Assembly: GCF_019636155.1 (NCBI RefSeq)
Contig: NZ_JAHBYB010000001.1
Span: forward strand, 248,001 to 312,000
DNA: 64,000 bases
Source: Brevundimonas sp.
Lineage (GTDB): Bacteria; Pseudomonadota; Alphaproteobacteria; Caulobacterales; Caulobacteraceae
Direction of reading: 5' to 3'
Shown here one piece after another: positions 9,627 to 17,983 of this stretch; the stretch's first letter is position 1, and every line of letters starts with the position of its first letter. The position numbers were made by a program, and so were the translations under genes. The notes below the pieces were generated by a model. That model had not been told where the DNA came from, ran no database searches, and saw only the letters and a list, made by a program, of their open reading frames with translations.

Positions 9627-10811
9627 TCAGTGCCCGTGCTCGGCTTCGCCCTTGGCCAGTTCGGCCTTGAGCAGGAAGGCTCCGGTTCCGGCGACGCGCT
9701 CGCCGCCATTCAGACCGCGCAGGATTTCGGTGCGCCCCCCCGCCTGCCGCCCGACAAGGACGGGCGTGGCCTGGAAGCCACCCGCGACCTGGACGAAGAC
9801 CACGGTGGCGCCTTCGACCGTCTGGATGGCTTCCGTCGGCACGGTGAGGCCGCCCTGCATCTCGCCGGTGACGATGGCGCCGGAGACGGCGGAACCCGCC
9901 GGAGGCAGGCCGCCGCCTGAGGGCCGAGCACGGATAACGGTGGCTCCGCTCTCGCCGCCGGCTCCGGCGGCCACGCCCGTGACCACGGCGTCGAACTCGC
10001 CTGACGGGCCGACGACCCGCAGTGACGCGCCCACGCGGACGCTGGCGGCAAGGGTCGGAGGCGCGTTGAACACCAGTTCCACTCGCGCAGGGTTGGTGAC
10101 CTCGGCGACCACGCCCCCCTGAGGCACGAAGCCGCCCGGACCGACCTGGACCGAAGTGACCACGCCGGAGATCGGGCTCGTGACGCTGAGCCGCCCCGAA
10201 GCGCTGGGCGCCCCGGCGGCGGCGGCCCGAGCGCGTGCGGCGCCAGCCGCCGCCTGTGCGCTCAAAGCCTCGGCGTGCGACACCTCGGCCTCGCGCCTGG
10301 CTACCACGCCCAGGTCGGCCAGTTCCTCATCGCGGCCGTGGGCCTGTTCCGCCGCGATGTAGGCGGCCTGCGCCGCGTCAGCTTCGGCCCTCAGGGTTGC
10401 GGCGTCGCCGCTGACAAGGCTGACCAAAGGCTGGCCGGTGCGAACGGACTGGCCTGGCGCCACCAGGACCCGCTCGACCCGACCGCCGACGACGGCGGCC
10501 ACCGCCGCGCGGGAATCGACCATGGGCTCGACCCGTCCGGACAACCGGGTTTCGCCACCGCCGCCGCGCCCTATGGCCACGACCTGAACGCCGGCGGCCT
10601 CAATCTGCTGGGCGGTTGGGGCCACGAAGCCCTCACGCTCTCCTCCCTCCTCGTGATCACCATGATCATCCTCAGCCACGCCTGACGTGCCTGGCGCCTC
10701 TGGAGCGGAAGGTGGGTTTAGGACCAAGAAGACGCCCGCGCCTCCCAGAAGGACAACTGCTGCGGCTCCCGCGACCAATGCGGATTTGTTTATTGTGCGC
10801 TTGCGCATCAT
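9627..10811 (-). CDS. czcB: CzcB-like periplasmic adaptor protein
   Basis: A 394-residue membrane fusion protein. An N-terminal anchor (about residues 10-32, SALVAGAAAVVLLGGAGVFLV) is followed by an acidic, His-containing segment EDDHGDHEEGGERE that may bind metal. Then come a barrel-sandwich/lipoyl half (VEPMVDSRAAVAAVVGGRVE), an alpha-hairpin (about 135-200), the second lipoyl half (LSVTSPISGVVTSVQVGPGG), and beta-barrel and membrane-proximal domains. It ends EAEHGH, another possible metal ligand. It links the RND pump to the outer-membrane channel. The start overlaps the CzcC-like stop (ATGA arrangement), so the genes are coupled. Confidence 0.9.
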   Translation of the reverse strand: MMRKRTINKSALVAGAAAVVLLGGAGVFLVLNPPSAPEAPGTSGVAEDDHGDHEEGGEREGFVAPTAQQIEAAGVQVVAIGRGGGGETRLSGRVEPMVDSRAAVAAVVGGRVERVLVAPGQSVRTGQPLVSLVSGDAATLRAEADAAQAAYIAAEQAHGRDEELADLGVVARREAEVSHAEALSAQAAAGAARARAAAAGAPSASGRLSVTSPISGVVTSVQVGPGGFVPQGGVVAEVTNPARVELVFNAPPTLAASVRVGASLRVVGPSGEFDAVVTGVAAGAGGESGATVIRARPSGGGLPPAGSAVSGAIVTGEMQGGLTVPTEAIQTVEGATVVFVQVAGGFQATPVLVGRQAGGRTEILRGLNGGERVAGTGAFLLKAELAKGEAEHGH

Positions 10812-12061
10812 TGGGTCCCTTCGAATGGGGCGCGGCCGTCCTGGCGCGCAAGGTCGATCTCGGCCCGCACCCGCGCGAGGCGGGCGTCGACGGCGGCGGC
10901 TCTGGCGGCCACGAGGGCGGTGCGGGTGACGCGCAGTTCAAGTTGAGAGATGCGCCCGGCCTCGAAGCCGATCCGCGACAAGCGGTAGGCTTCCTCGGCA
11001 GAGGAAACCCCTGCATCCGCCGCTCTCACGCGGCTGACGGACGCCGCCAAGCGCGCCTCGGCGGCGGCGCGGTCCGCTCGCGCGTCCTGGCGAGCGCCCG
11101 CCAGCCGGGCGTCTGCCGCCCGGAACTCCGCCTGCGCCGCATCGATATTGCCCCGGTTCCGGTCAAACAGGGGCAACGGCAGGCTCACGCCGAACGTGAA
11201 CGCCGTCGCGTCCTCCGCCTCGAAGCGCCGAACCCCAATTGTTGCGCTGATGTCCGGGCGGGCCTGTGTCCGCTCCACGTCGATACGCCGTTCCGCCGCC
11301 GCCCGTTCCGCTTCGGCGACACGCACGGCGGGTGGACGGTCCGACTGGTCGCGAGACGCCAAAGGCGTCTGGTCCAGTAGACTCACCTGGATGGCGGTGA
11401 CCGATATGGGCAGCATGGCGATGGCCGACAGTCGCGCGAAGGCGGCGTCGCGCTCGGCCCGCGCCTCGTCAGCGGCTGCACGGGCGGCCGCAGCTTCGCT
11501 CTCGCCCTGGATGCCGCGCAGAAGTGGCTCACGGCCTTCCTCAACGAGTAGGAGGGCCGCACGGGCGTCCTCGATCGTCAGAGAGAGGCTTTCGTCGGCC
11601 AGTTCAGCGCGGCGCTGGGCGGCCTCGGCCTCGGCATAGGTCAGGGCCAGACGGCCTGCGGCCTCCACTATCGCCAGATCGCGGCGGACCATCGCAGCAC
11701 CGGCCTCGGCGCGCGCCACGTCGATCCGTGCGCTTCGCCGTCCCCACAGTTCTAGATTCTGCGTGACCGACAAGGTGGTCTCGGAATTGCCGAAGCCGGA
11801 GAAGGGGCCGGAGCCCAGAACATTCTCGGCCTCCAAAGCGAGCGTCGGGTTGGGCCGCACGCGCGCCTGACGGACACGCGCCTCGGCGGCGTCTTCAAGA
11901 GCAAGCGCTTCGGCTGCGACCGGGGTCTGGTCGAGTCGAGCCAGAAGTTCAGCGTAGGAAGGTGCGGGATCAGCCCAGGCAGGGCTGGAGATCGCCGCTA
12001 TCAAGGCGGTGAGAGCGCAGCCGGCCGCGATGGGCGGCCGCCGGCGATGAGAAGCAGGCAT
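10808..12061 (-). CDS. czcC: CzcC-like outer-membrane efflux channel
   Basis: A 417-residue TolC-family protein. A Sec signal peptide ends near AWA (about residue 30). Two repeated halves with long helices follow, including RVRQARVRPNPTLALEAENV (first repeat) and RRIDVERTQARPDISATIGV (second repeat), each leading to an outer-membrane beta-hairpin. CzcC-type channels are typically about 420 residues. It is the first of the three efflux subunits in the operon and overlaps the CzcB-like gene by 4 bp. The 57-bp gap from the upstream His/Cys-rich gene fits one transcript. Confidence 0.9.
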   Translation of the reverse strand: MPASHRRRPPIAAGCALTALIAAISSPAWADPAPSYAELLARLDQTPVAAEALALEDAAEARVRQARVRPNPTLALEAENVLGSGPFSGFGNSETTLSVTQNLELWGRRSARIDVARAEAGAAMVRRDLAIVEAAGRLALTYAEAEAAQRRAELADESLSLTIEDARAALLLVEEGREPLLRGIQGESEAAAARAAADEARAERDAAFARLSAIAMLPISVTAIQVSLLDQTPLASRDQSDRPPAVRVAEAERAAAERRIDVERTQARPDISATIGVRRFEAEDATAFTFGVSLPLPLFDRNRGNIDAAQAEFRAADARLAGARQDARADRAAAEARLAASVSRVRAADAGVSSAEEAYRLSRIGFEAGRISQLELRVTRTALVAARAAAVDARLARVRAEIDLARQDGRAPFEGTQ

Positions 12062-12118
12062 GGGTCATCATCCAAAGGTCTGACAGGCAAGTGCGCCCGC
12101 GACGGCGCGGTCTCGCGG

Positions 12119-12475
12119 TCAGGCCCTTGGAGGGCGCTTCAAACCTTCGGAGGCGTAGGAGGTCAGATTGTCATCGACAAAAGGAGACCGCCCCTTGGTC
12201 ACGGTCAGCTTGACGGTCTCGGGACTGGAATCGACGCGCCCGACGCTGCCGTGGTGGCAATGACCATGCGAACAGAGGCCGTGGCCGCCGCCGCGATCGT
12301 CCGCCTCATCGCCGGCGGCACCCTCTTCCGAGACGTGATTATCGACCACATGGGACGCTGCGGCCGGACCTTCCGTCGCGCACACAGCCGCGTCCACAGA
12401 CGGCACCGCGAACACCGCGATCAGGAGAGCGATCACGGCGCAGAGCGGTAGCCAGGACGATCTCTTCGCAGCCAT
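12119..12475 (-). CDS. Small exported His/Cys-rich protein heading the efflux operon
   Basis: 118 residues with an N-terminal signal segment (SWLPLCAVIALLIAVFAVPS, cleavage likely near VDA) and an acidic middle. The cluster HGLCSHGHCHHG at about residues 65-76 has five histidines and two cysteines. The C-terminal third has no obvious ligands. Small periplasmic proteins of similar plan (CzcI/CnrX-like in position rather than sequence) precede metal-efflux operons and sense or buffer metal. I cannot assign a named family. The pattern, export signal and location suggest periplasmic binding of Zn2+, Cd2+ or Co2+. Confidence 0.7.
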   Translation of the reverse strand: MAAKRSSWLPLCAVIALLIAVFAVPSVDAAVCATEGPAAASHVVDNHVSEEGAAGDEADDRGGGHGLCSHGHCHHGSVGRVDSSPETVKLTVTKGRSPFVDDNLTSYASEGLKRPPRA

Positions 12476-12543
12476 GACCGCCAGATAGTCTGAGGAGGCG
12501 TGACAAGCAATGCGTTATAGAATAGCGGCTTTGTCTGGCTACA

Positions 12544-12553
12544 AGCCTAGGCT
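12544..12553. promoter_or_regulatory. Palindrome upstream of the metal-efflux operon
   Basis: AGCCTAGGCT is a perfect 10-bp palindrome 69 bp upstream of the first efflux gene's ATG, with GGCT and GGC repeats on either side. Between it and the ATG, the leftward strand has a TTGTAG hexamer followed by AT-rich CTATTCTATAA, a plausible promoter. It could be the operator of a metal-responsive repressor. No regulator gene of the MerR, ArsR or two-component type is present nearby. Confidence 0.35.
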
Positions 12554-12597
12554 GGCACAGCTTTCAAATCGCCAGTCGCAGCACTGGCAAGCGCTAT

Positions 12598-13365
12598 TTA
12601 ATCCGCGCCGTCATCAGAAATCAGCGCCAGCTTCTTGGACAGCTTATCCAAGGCTTCTTCTGAGAACTTATGCCCTAACCGCTCGATTATCGCTCGCCAA
12701 ACACCGAACTCGCGCCACGACCAGAAGCGCTTAATCTGCCCGAGGGTGAGACCGGTCGAACCATCGAAAGCGAGATCATTGAAAACAGCATCGATAAATC
12801 TGCGCGATGTCGCCTCTGCATCGGCTCGGCGGCTATGCGGTGGCAAACTGTTCCTTATTACCGCCCAATCAAGGTCGGACAGCTCCGACTGTCTCGTGCT
12901 TTCAAGGGAAACGTGCGGTTCCGCCTGTTCCGCCTCTTCCCTGTCAGTCGCTATCCATCTGAGCCGGCGATCCCCTGGCCCCGCGATCGACGCGGCGAGT
13001 TTCTTTTTGCGAAGGTGCCGCAGAGCGACCTGAATCCGGTCGCGCTCCTTGTTGGCATCCCAAAGGTGGACTGCGTCTCCATTGGTCACCAATTGATCCG
13101 CGATCTCGCTGACTAGCAGGGGCTTGCGGGTGTTCTGCAAGAGCCAGTAGATCGAGTGACCTGCCCCAGCCCTGCGGGCGTTCCGATAGGGTGTTGTTTT
13201 TACAGTTATCTTCCAGTTCGCATTTTCACCCCATGTGGCCCGCCACTGCCGCCTGAAATCGAAGGCTCGAACACCACGAAAGCGACGGCCCCGGCCTTGA
13301 CGCTTCCGTTTGCCGCCTCCGCAGTGATCGGACGGCTTTTCATCGAACCGCGACGACAACTTCAC
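12598..13365 (-). CDS. Winged-helix protein with an IS5-transposase-like C-terminal domain
   Basis: 255 residues from a GTG start. After a basic N-terminus (about 1-50), residues about 65-140 look like a winged helix: HSIYWLLQNTRKPLLVSEIA, then RIQVALRHLRKKKLAASI. Residues about 160-240 contain LSDLDWAVIRNSLPPHSRRA, FIDAVFNDLA and a W..F..W pattern. This recalls the N-terminal DNA-binding region of IS5-type transposases (DUF4096: LTDEEW..I.PLLPP...RR..DA.....). The catalytic domain is absent. It could be a domesticated transposase domain serving as a regulator, or an uncharacterised mobile-element protein. It lies 122 bp upstream of the efflux operon on the same strand, but nothing shows that it controls that operon. 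Confidence 0.55.
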   Translation of the reverse strand: MKLSSRFDEKPSDHCGGGKRKRQGRGRRFRGVRAFDFRRQWRATWGENANWKITVKTTPYRNARRAGAGHSIYWLLQNTRKPLLVSEIADQLVTNGDAVHLWDANKERDRIQVALRHLRKKKLAASIAGPGDRRLRWIATDREEAEQAEPHVSLESTRQSELSDLDWAVIRNSLPPHSRRADAEATSRRFIDAVFNDLAFDGSTGLTLGQIKRFWSWREFGVWRAIIERLGHKFSEEALDKLSKKLALISDDGAD

Positions 13366-13459
13366 CGAACTTCGCCGGAACCGTCATCCGTCGGCGCCCG
13401 CCCTGTCATATCCGCCCTCTAGGCCATCGGGCCGGGCAGGCGGGGCGTTACGTCATGGC

Positions 13460-13476
13460 CGGGACATCCTGTCCCG
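13460..13476. promoter_or_regulatory. Inverted repeat upstream of the ElpS-like gene
   Basis: CGGGACA-tcc-TGTCCCG is a perfect 7-bp inverted repeat 46 bp before the ATG of the lipoprotein gene. Further CCTGTC copies occur at 13402-13407 (followed by AT, matching a CTGTCAT Pho-box half) and at 13486-13491. The arrangement could bind a dimeric regulator. If the downstream genes are phosphate-regulated as in Caulobacter, the CTGTC copies may be PhoB half-sites, but the 11-bp phasing of a standard Pho box is not evident. Confidence 0.35.
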
Positions 13477-13522
13477 CGTCGCCACCTGTCGTTGAAACAC
13501 AGATTTCACAAGGTGGAATGAG

Positions 13523-15049
13523 ATGCTCGGCCTTCGCACCAAAACCCTGATGGCGGTCGCCGCCAGCGCCCTGACACTGGCTGCCTGCGGCTCGGCCGAA
13601 GTGGCTTCGCCCGGAGAGGGCGATTTCGGCAACGGCGGCAATACCGGCGGAAACAACGGCGGCGGGAACAACCCCGCCCCCGGCACGCCCGCCGCCGACT
13701 GCCCGACCGGCTTCGCCAATGTCGGCGTCGTCGCCAACGGCACCCTGCGCGCCTGCCAGTTGCCGCAGCAGATCATCGGCGCCCTGACGGTGCCGCTGCG
13801 CGCCGGCACCATCTATTCGATCAGCGGCCGCACCGAAGTCGGCACCGACCGCGGGGCCGATCCGAACGCCCCGACCCCCGGCAGCCAGCAGGGCATCCTG
13901 ACCATCGAAGCCGGCGTGCGTCTGTTCGCTTCGGGCGGCTCGGACTATCTGCTGGTCAACCGCGGCTCGCAGATTTTCGCCGAAGGCACCTCGACCAACC
14001 CGATCGTCTTCACCAGCCGTCAGAACGTCGAGGGCACGACCACGACCAGCTCGATGGGCCAGTGGGGCGGCATCGTCCTGGCTGGTCGCGCCCCGACCGC
14101 CGTTTGCCCGGTGGGCGTGACCGCGCCGAACGCCGCCTGCGTCGGCCAAGTCGAGGGCACCAGCGCCAACTATGGCGGCAACACCCTGGCGGACAACTCC
14201 GGCCGCCTGCGCTATGTCCAGATCAAATATTCGGGCTTCGAACTGTCGCCGAACAATGAACTCCAGGCCCTGACCCTGGCGGGCGTCGGCACCGGCACCA
14301 CCATCGAATACGTCCAGGCCTACAACAGCTCGGACGACGGCATCGAGATCTTCGGCGGCACCGTCAACCTGCGCTACATCGTCATCAACGGCGCGGACGA
14401 CGACGGCCTGGACACCGACACCGGCTGGAAGGGCGGCGCCCAATTCGGCATCATCACCCAGCGTCCGACCCCCGGCACGGGCGGTTCGCGCGGCTTCGAA
14501 TGGTCGGCCGCCCCGTCGGGCACCGCCTATTACGCCGAGCCCAAGGTCTCGAACTGGACCGTGGTCGGCCGCAACGCCGCCGTGGCCGCCGACGCCATCA
14601 TCACCCTGAACACCGGCACAAAGCCGACGATCATCAACTCGATCTTCGTCAACCCGACCACCTCGGCCGCCGCCTGCCTGGACATCGATGACGCCCAGAC
14701 CGTCGCCAACGCCCCGGTGTTCCGTTCGGTCTTCTTCGCCTGCTCGCGTCCCTACGAGAACGACTCGAACGTCAACGCTGCGGCGACCGAAGCGGTGTTC
14801 ACCGCGGCCGGCAACGTCAACAACACGGCGGCCGGAACCCACACCATGACGGCCCCGGCCGGCGCGACGATGCAGGACACGGTGCTGACCTTCATCAACG
14901 GCGCCAACGAGACCGCCGTGACGCCGACCGACGCGGCGGCGATCCATCCCTTCTTCCAGAACGTGACCTACATCGGCGCGGTCCGGAACGCGGCGGATAC
15001 CTGGTACCTGGGCTGGACCTGCGGCCTGCAGGCCGGCTCGAACTGCTGA
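13523..15049 (+). CDS. Large outer-membrane or secreted lipoprotein, ElpS-like
   Basis: 508 residues starting MLGLRTKTLMAVAASALTLA with lipobox LAAC (Cys about 22), then a Gly/Asn-rich linker (about 30-55). The mature part is repetitive and beta-rich: GALTVPLRAGTIYSISGRTE, ANYGGNTLADNSGRLRYVQI, DDGIEIFGGTVNLRYIVING. The latter segments resemble right-handed beta-helix repeats. It sits directly before a TonB-dependent receptor and a type II secretion operon. From memory, the Caulobacter locus of the same order encodes ElpS, an extracellular lipoprotein released by the type II system under phosphate starvation. By position and design this is the likely equivalent, and a probable substrate of the neighbouring secretion system. 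The identity needs a sequence comparison. Confidence 0.7.
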   Translation: MLGLRTKTLMAVAASALTLAACGSAEVASPGEGDFGNGGNTGGNNGGGNNPAPGTPAADCPTGFANVGVVANGTLRACQLPQQIIGALTVPLRAGTIYSISGRTEVGTDRGADPNAPTPGSQQGILTIEAGVRLFASGGSDYLLVNRGSQIFAEGTSTNPIVFTSRQNVEGTTTTSSMGQWGGIVLAGRAPTAVCPVGVTAPNAACVGQVEGTSANYGGNTLADNSGRLRYVQIKYSGFELSPNNELQALTLAGVGTGTTIEYVQAYNSSDDGIEIFGGTVNLRYIVINGADDDGLDTDTGWKGGAQFGIITQRPTPGTGGSRGFEWSAAPSGTAYYAEPKVSNWTVVGRNAAVAADAIITLNTGTKPTIINSIFVNPTTSAAACLDIDDAQTVANAPVFRSVFFACSRPYENDSNVNAAATEAVFTAAGNVNNTAAGTHTMTAPAGATMQDTVLTFINGANETAVTPTDAAAIHPFFQNVTYIGAVRNAADTWYLGWTCGLQAGSNC

Positions 15050-15129
15050 CGACGGAGACGGGCGGCGTGCCATCCGCGCGCCGCCCTCCCCTATCGGCCT
15101 CCTCCGTCAATCTCCTGAAGGCGCTGATC

Positions 15130-17760
15130 ATGAACAGCTTCCGTATGAGCCTGGGTGGGCTCCTCCTGGCCACGAGCGCGCTGATCGCGCCGCAGGCGAT
15201 GGCGCAATCCGCCGCCTACCTTTCCGCCGCCGAACCTCTGGCGGCCGATCCCGAAGACCCGACCCAGCCGATCACCGTCGACGAGGTCGTGGTCCTGGGC
15301 CGCAACATCCCCGAACCGAACCGCGAAAGCCCCGAGGTCGCGGCCTTCCTGACCGTCGAGGACTTGAAACGCACGGGCGACGGCAACGCGGCCGAGGCCC
15401 TGGTCCGGGTGACCGGCCTGTCGGTCGTCGAAGGCCGCTTCGTCTATGTCCGCGGCCTGGGCGAACGCTATTCCTCGGCCCTGCTGAACGGCTCGCCTCT
15501 GCCCAGCCCCGAACCGCTGCAACGGGTCGTGCCCCTGGACCTGTTCCCCACCGAAATCCTGGGCGGGGTGACGGTGCAGAAGTCCTATTCGGTCACCTAT
15601 CCGGGCGAGTTCGGCGGCGGCGTCATCGACCTGCAGACGATCAGCACCCCGCGCGATCCCTTCTTCACGATGCAGCTTTCGTCGGGCGGCGACACCGAGA
15701 CGACGGGCAAGGACGGGCTGCTGTACATGGGTTCGCGAACCGACTTCACCGGTTTCGACGACGGCACGCGCGACGTTCCGACGGCCCTGCGCCTGGCCTT
15801 CGCCTCGGGCCAGCGGATCGGCGCCGCCTATGACGCGACGCAACTGCGCCATATCGGCCAGTCGCTGGTCAATGCGCCGCTGCGCCTGCTGCAGCGCGAG
15901 GCGATCCAGCCGGACTTCGGCGTTCGCTTCACCGGCGGCGGCTCGACAGCCACCCGTTTCGGCGACCTGGGCGCGGTTTTCGTGGCCGGTTACGGCAACA
16001 ACTGGTCGACCCGTCAGGGCGACCGCCAGTCGGGCCGTATCGACGCGGGCCAGCTGGTCCTGGCCAACGACTTCGACTTCATGTCGACCCAGAACGACAT
16101 CCAGCTGAACGCCCTGGCCAGCCTGAGCCTGGCCAATGAGAACAACACCCTGCGCTGGACCAACCTGATCGTGCGCAACACGACCAAGGAGGCGCGCAGC
16201 CAATACGGCTTCGACGACGCCTCGGGCGGGCAGCGCCGGACGGACTATACCGAGTGGTTCGTGCGCCAGCTGTTCTCGACCCAACTGGCCGGCGAGCACG
16301 ACTTCGCCGACGGCGCCCTGACGCTGAACTGGCGCGCGGCCTATGCGGAAACCTCGCGCGATGCGCCTTACGAGACGCGCTTCGGCTATGGCCAGAACAC
16401 CTCGGGCGACTGGATCCACGACATCGAGACCAACGCCATCTCGTTCAGCAACCTGGACGACGAGGTGATCTCGGGCGGCGCCGACCTGTCCTACGCCCTA
16501 CCGCTATCGGCCAGCCGCGAGGCGGTCTTCTCGGTCGGCGTGGCCAGCTATGAGAACACCCGGTCGGCCCAGCAACGCACCCTGCGTTTCATCGCCCCGA
16601 ACGGCTTGAGCGCGGACCAGCTGGAATCGCGGGTGGATTACCTATTCTCGGACGCGAACATCGGCCCCTATCTCCAGATCGAGGAAATCACGGGGTCCAA
16701 CGGCGCCGCCGCCTTCGACGGACGCCTGCGCGTCAACTCGGCCTATGTGCAGGTCGCGGCCGAGGTGGTTCCCCTGGTCAATCTGAACCTGGGCGTCCGC
16801 TTCGAGGACGGCGAGCAGACGGTGACCCCGCGCGACCTGTTCGGCGGCTCCAGCGGTTTCCTGCCCACGCGGCTGGAAGAACGCTACTGGCTGCCGGCGG
16901 GCACGGTGACGTGGAATTTCGCCGAGGACATGCAACTGCGCTTCGGGGCGTCCAAGACGATCGGCCGGCCTCAGTTCCGCGAACTGGCGCCCCAGCAATA
17001 CACCGATCCGCAGAGCGACCGGACCTTCATCGGCAACCCCTATCTGGTCGACACCGAGATCACCAACGTCGACGCCCGCTGGGAATGGTATTTCGACCGG
17101 GCCCAGTATGTGACCGCCGGGGTGTTCTGGAAGCGGCTGGACAAGCCGGTGGAGTCCAGCGTCGTCGACCAGGGCTCGTCCATCTCGCAGACCTTCCTCA
17201 ACGCGCCGGAGGCCGTGGTCCGCGGCGTCGAGATCGAGGCCAAGACCTATTTCGAGTTCCCCGACGCCGGCGACTTCGTGGGCGGCAAGCGGTGGCTGGT
17301 TCAGGCCAACTACACCTATGCCGACTCTCAGGTGAACGTGGGGGCCGGCGACACGGTGGTGACCCAGAACAGCCTGGGGGTCGCCCAGCCGGCCAGCTAC
17401 TACGTCGTGGACGGCAGCCGCCTGCAGGGCCAGTCCGAACACGTCGCCAACCTGCAGTTCGGCTGGGAAGACGAGGCGGCCCAGTCCCAGGCCACCCTGA
17501 TCGCCAACTATGTCTCGGAGCGGATCACGGCCCGCGGCCGCCCCGGCGAGCCGGACCTGGTGCAGGAGCCGGGCGTGTCGCTGGACTTCGTCTATCGCAA
17601 GACCATCGACGTGGCCGACCGCCAGCTGGGCCTGGCCATCGAGATGCGGAACCTGCTGGGCGAGGAGTTTCTGGAATACCAGGAGCGGGGCCAGCGGATC
17701 ATCGTCAACGGCTACGAACTGGGCCGCAGCGTCTCGGTCAGCCTGACCGCCCGCTTCTGA
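15130..17760 (+). CDS. TonB-dependent outer-membrane receptor
   Basis: 876 residues. The start chosen is ATG 15130 (signal peptide MNSFRMSLGGLLLATSALIA, cleavage after AMA) rather than upstream in-frame codons. A TonB box-like VDEVVVLG is at about residue 55. The plug domain (about 75-190) contains ALVRVTGLSVVEGRFVYVRG, LGERYSSALLNGSPLP and YPGEFGGGVIDLQT. A 22-strand barrel ends with an aromatic residue (LTARF), the usual C-terminal BAM signal. It is 80 bp downstream of the lipoprotein gene and probably cotranscribed. The plug resembles the Caulobacterales receptors paired with secreted lipoproteins; the ligand is unknown. Two terminators follow immediately. Confidence 0.88.
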   Translation: MNSFRMSLGGLLLATSALIAPQAMAQSAAYLSAAEPLAADPEDPTQPITVDEVVVLGRNIPEPNRESPEVAAFLTVEDLKRTGDGNAAEALVRVTGLSVVEGRFVYVRGLGERYSSALLNGSPLPSPEPLQRVVPLDLFPTEILGGVTVQKSYSVTYPGEFGGGVIDLQTISTPRDPFFTMQLSSGGDTETTGKDGLLYMGSRTDFTGFDDGTRDVPTALRLAFASGQRIGAAYDATQLRHIGQSLVNAPLRLLQREAIQPDFGVRFTGGGSTATRFGDLGAVFVAGYGNNWSTRQGDRQSGRIDAGQLVLANDFDFMSTQNDIQLNALASLSLANENNTLRWTNLIVRNTTKEARSQYGFDDASGGQRRTDYTEWFVRQLFSTQLAGEHDFADGALTLNWRAAYAETSRDAPYETRFGYGQNTSGDWIHDIETNAISFSNLDDEVISGGADLSYALPLSASREAVFSVGVASYENTRSAQQRTLRFIAPNGLSADQLESRVDYLFSDANIGPYLQIEEITGSNGAAAFDGRLRVNSAYVQVAAEVVPLVNLNLGVRFEDGEQTVTPRDLFGGSSGFLPTRLEERYWLPAGTVTWNFAEDMQLRFGASKTIGRPQFRELAPQQYTDPQSDRTFIGNPYLVDTEITNVDARWEWYFDRAQYVTAGVFWKRLDKPVESSVVDQGSSISQTFLNAPEAVVRGVEIEAKTYFEFPDAGDFVGGKRWLVQANYTYADSQVNVGAGDTVVTQNSLGVAQPASYYVVDGSRLQGQSEHVANLQFGWEDEAAQSQATLIANYVSERITARGRPGEPDLVQEPGVSLDFVYRKTIDVADRQLGLAIEMRNLLGEEFLEYQERGQRIIVNGYELGRSVSVSLTARF

Positions 17761-17776
17761 TCGACGCAGCCCTGAA

Positions 17777-17814
17777 GGAGGCGCCGACCCGCCCGCCGGC
17801 GCCTCCCTTTTTTT
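17777..17814 (+). terminator. Rho-independent terminator 1 after the receptor gene
   Basis: GGAGGCGCCG (17777-17786) pairs perfectly with CGGCGCCTCC (17797-17806) around a 10-base loop and is followed by CTTTTTTT. It is 17 bp after the receptor stop. Confidence 0.9.
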
Positions 17815-17821
17815 GCCCGAG

Positions 17822-17854
17822 CGGGAGCCGCCCGTCGGCTCCCGTTTCCCTTTT
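17822..17854 (+). terminator. Rho-independent terminator 2 after the receptor gene
   Basis: CGGGAGCCG (17822-17830) pairs with CGGCTCCCG (17836-17844) around a 5-base loop and is followed by TTTCCCTTTT. Tandem with the preceding terminator, it insulates the lipoprotein/receptor transcript from the type II secretion operon. Confidence 0.88.
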
Positions 17855-17983
17855 GCGACAGATGATCCGCAGGCTGCACAAGCGTCACAGACGATTGTCG
17901 CCAGCGTCATGACGCCGTGAAGCCGTGCCCGGACGATTGGTCTAGGACGCCTCGAACTTTGGACTCGCAACAGGCGCGGCACG

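Noticed and set aside
7942-10122. 726-codon open frame opposite czcA/czcB
   Set aside because: It spans two real genes and their junction and is His/Gln/Arg-rich noise.
13448-15073. 541-codon open frame opposite the ElpS-like gene
   Set aside because: Valine/glycine/arginine-rich shadow; the + frame has a lipobox and a ribosome-binding site.
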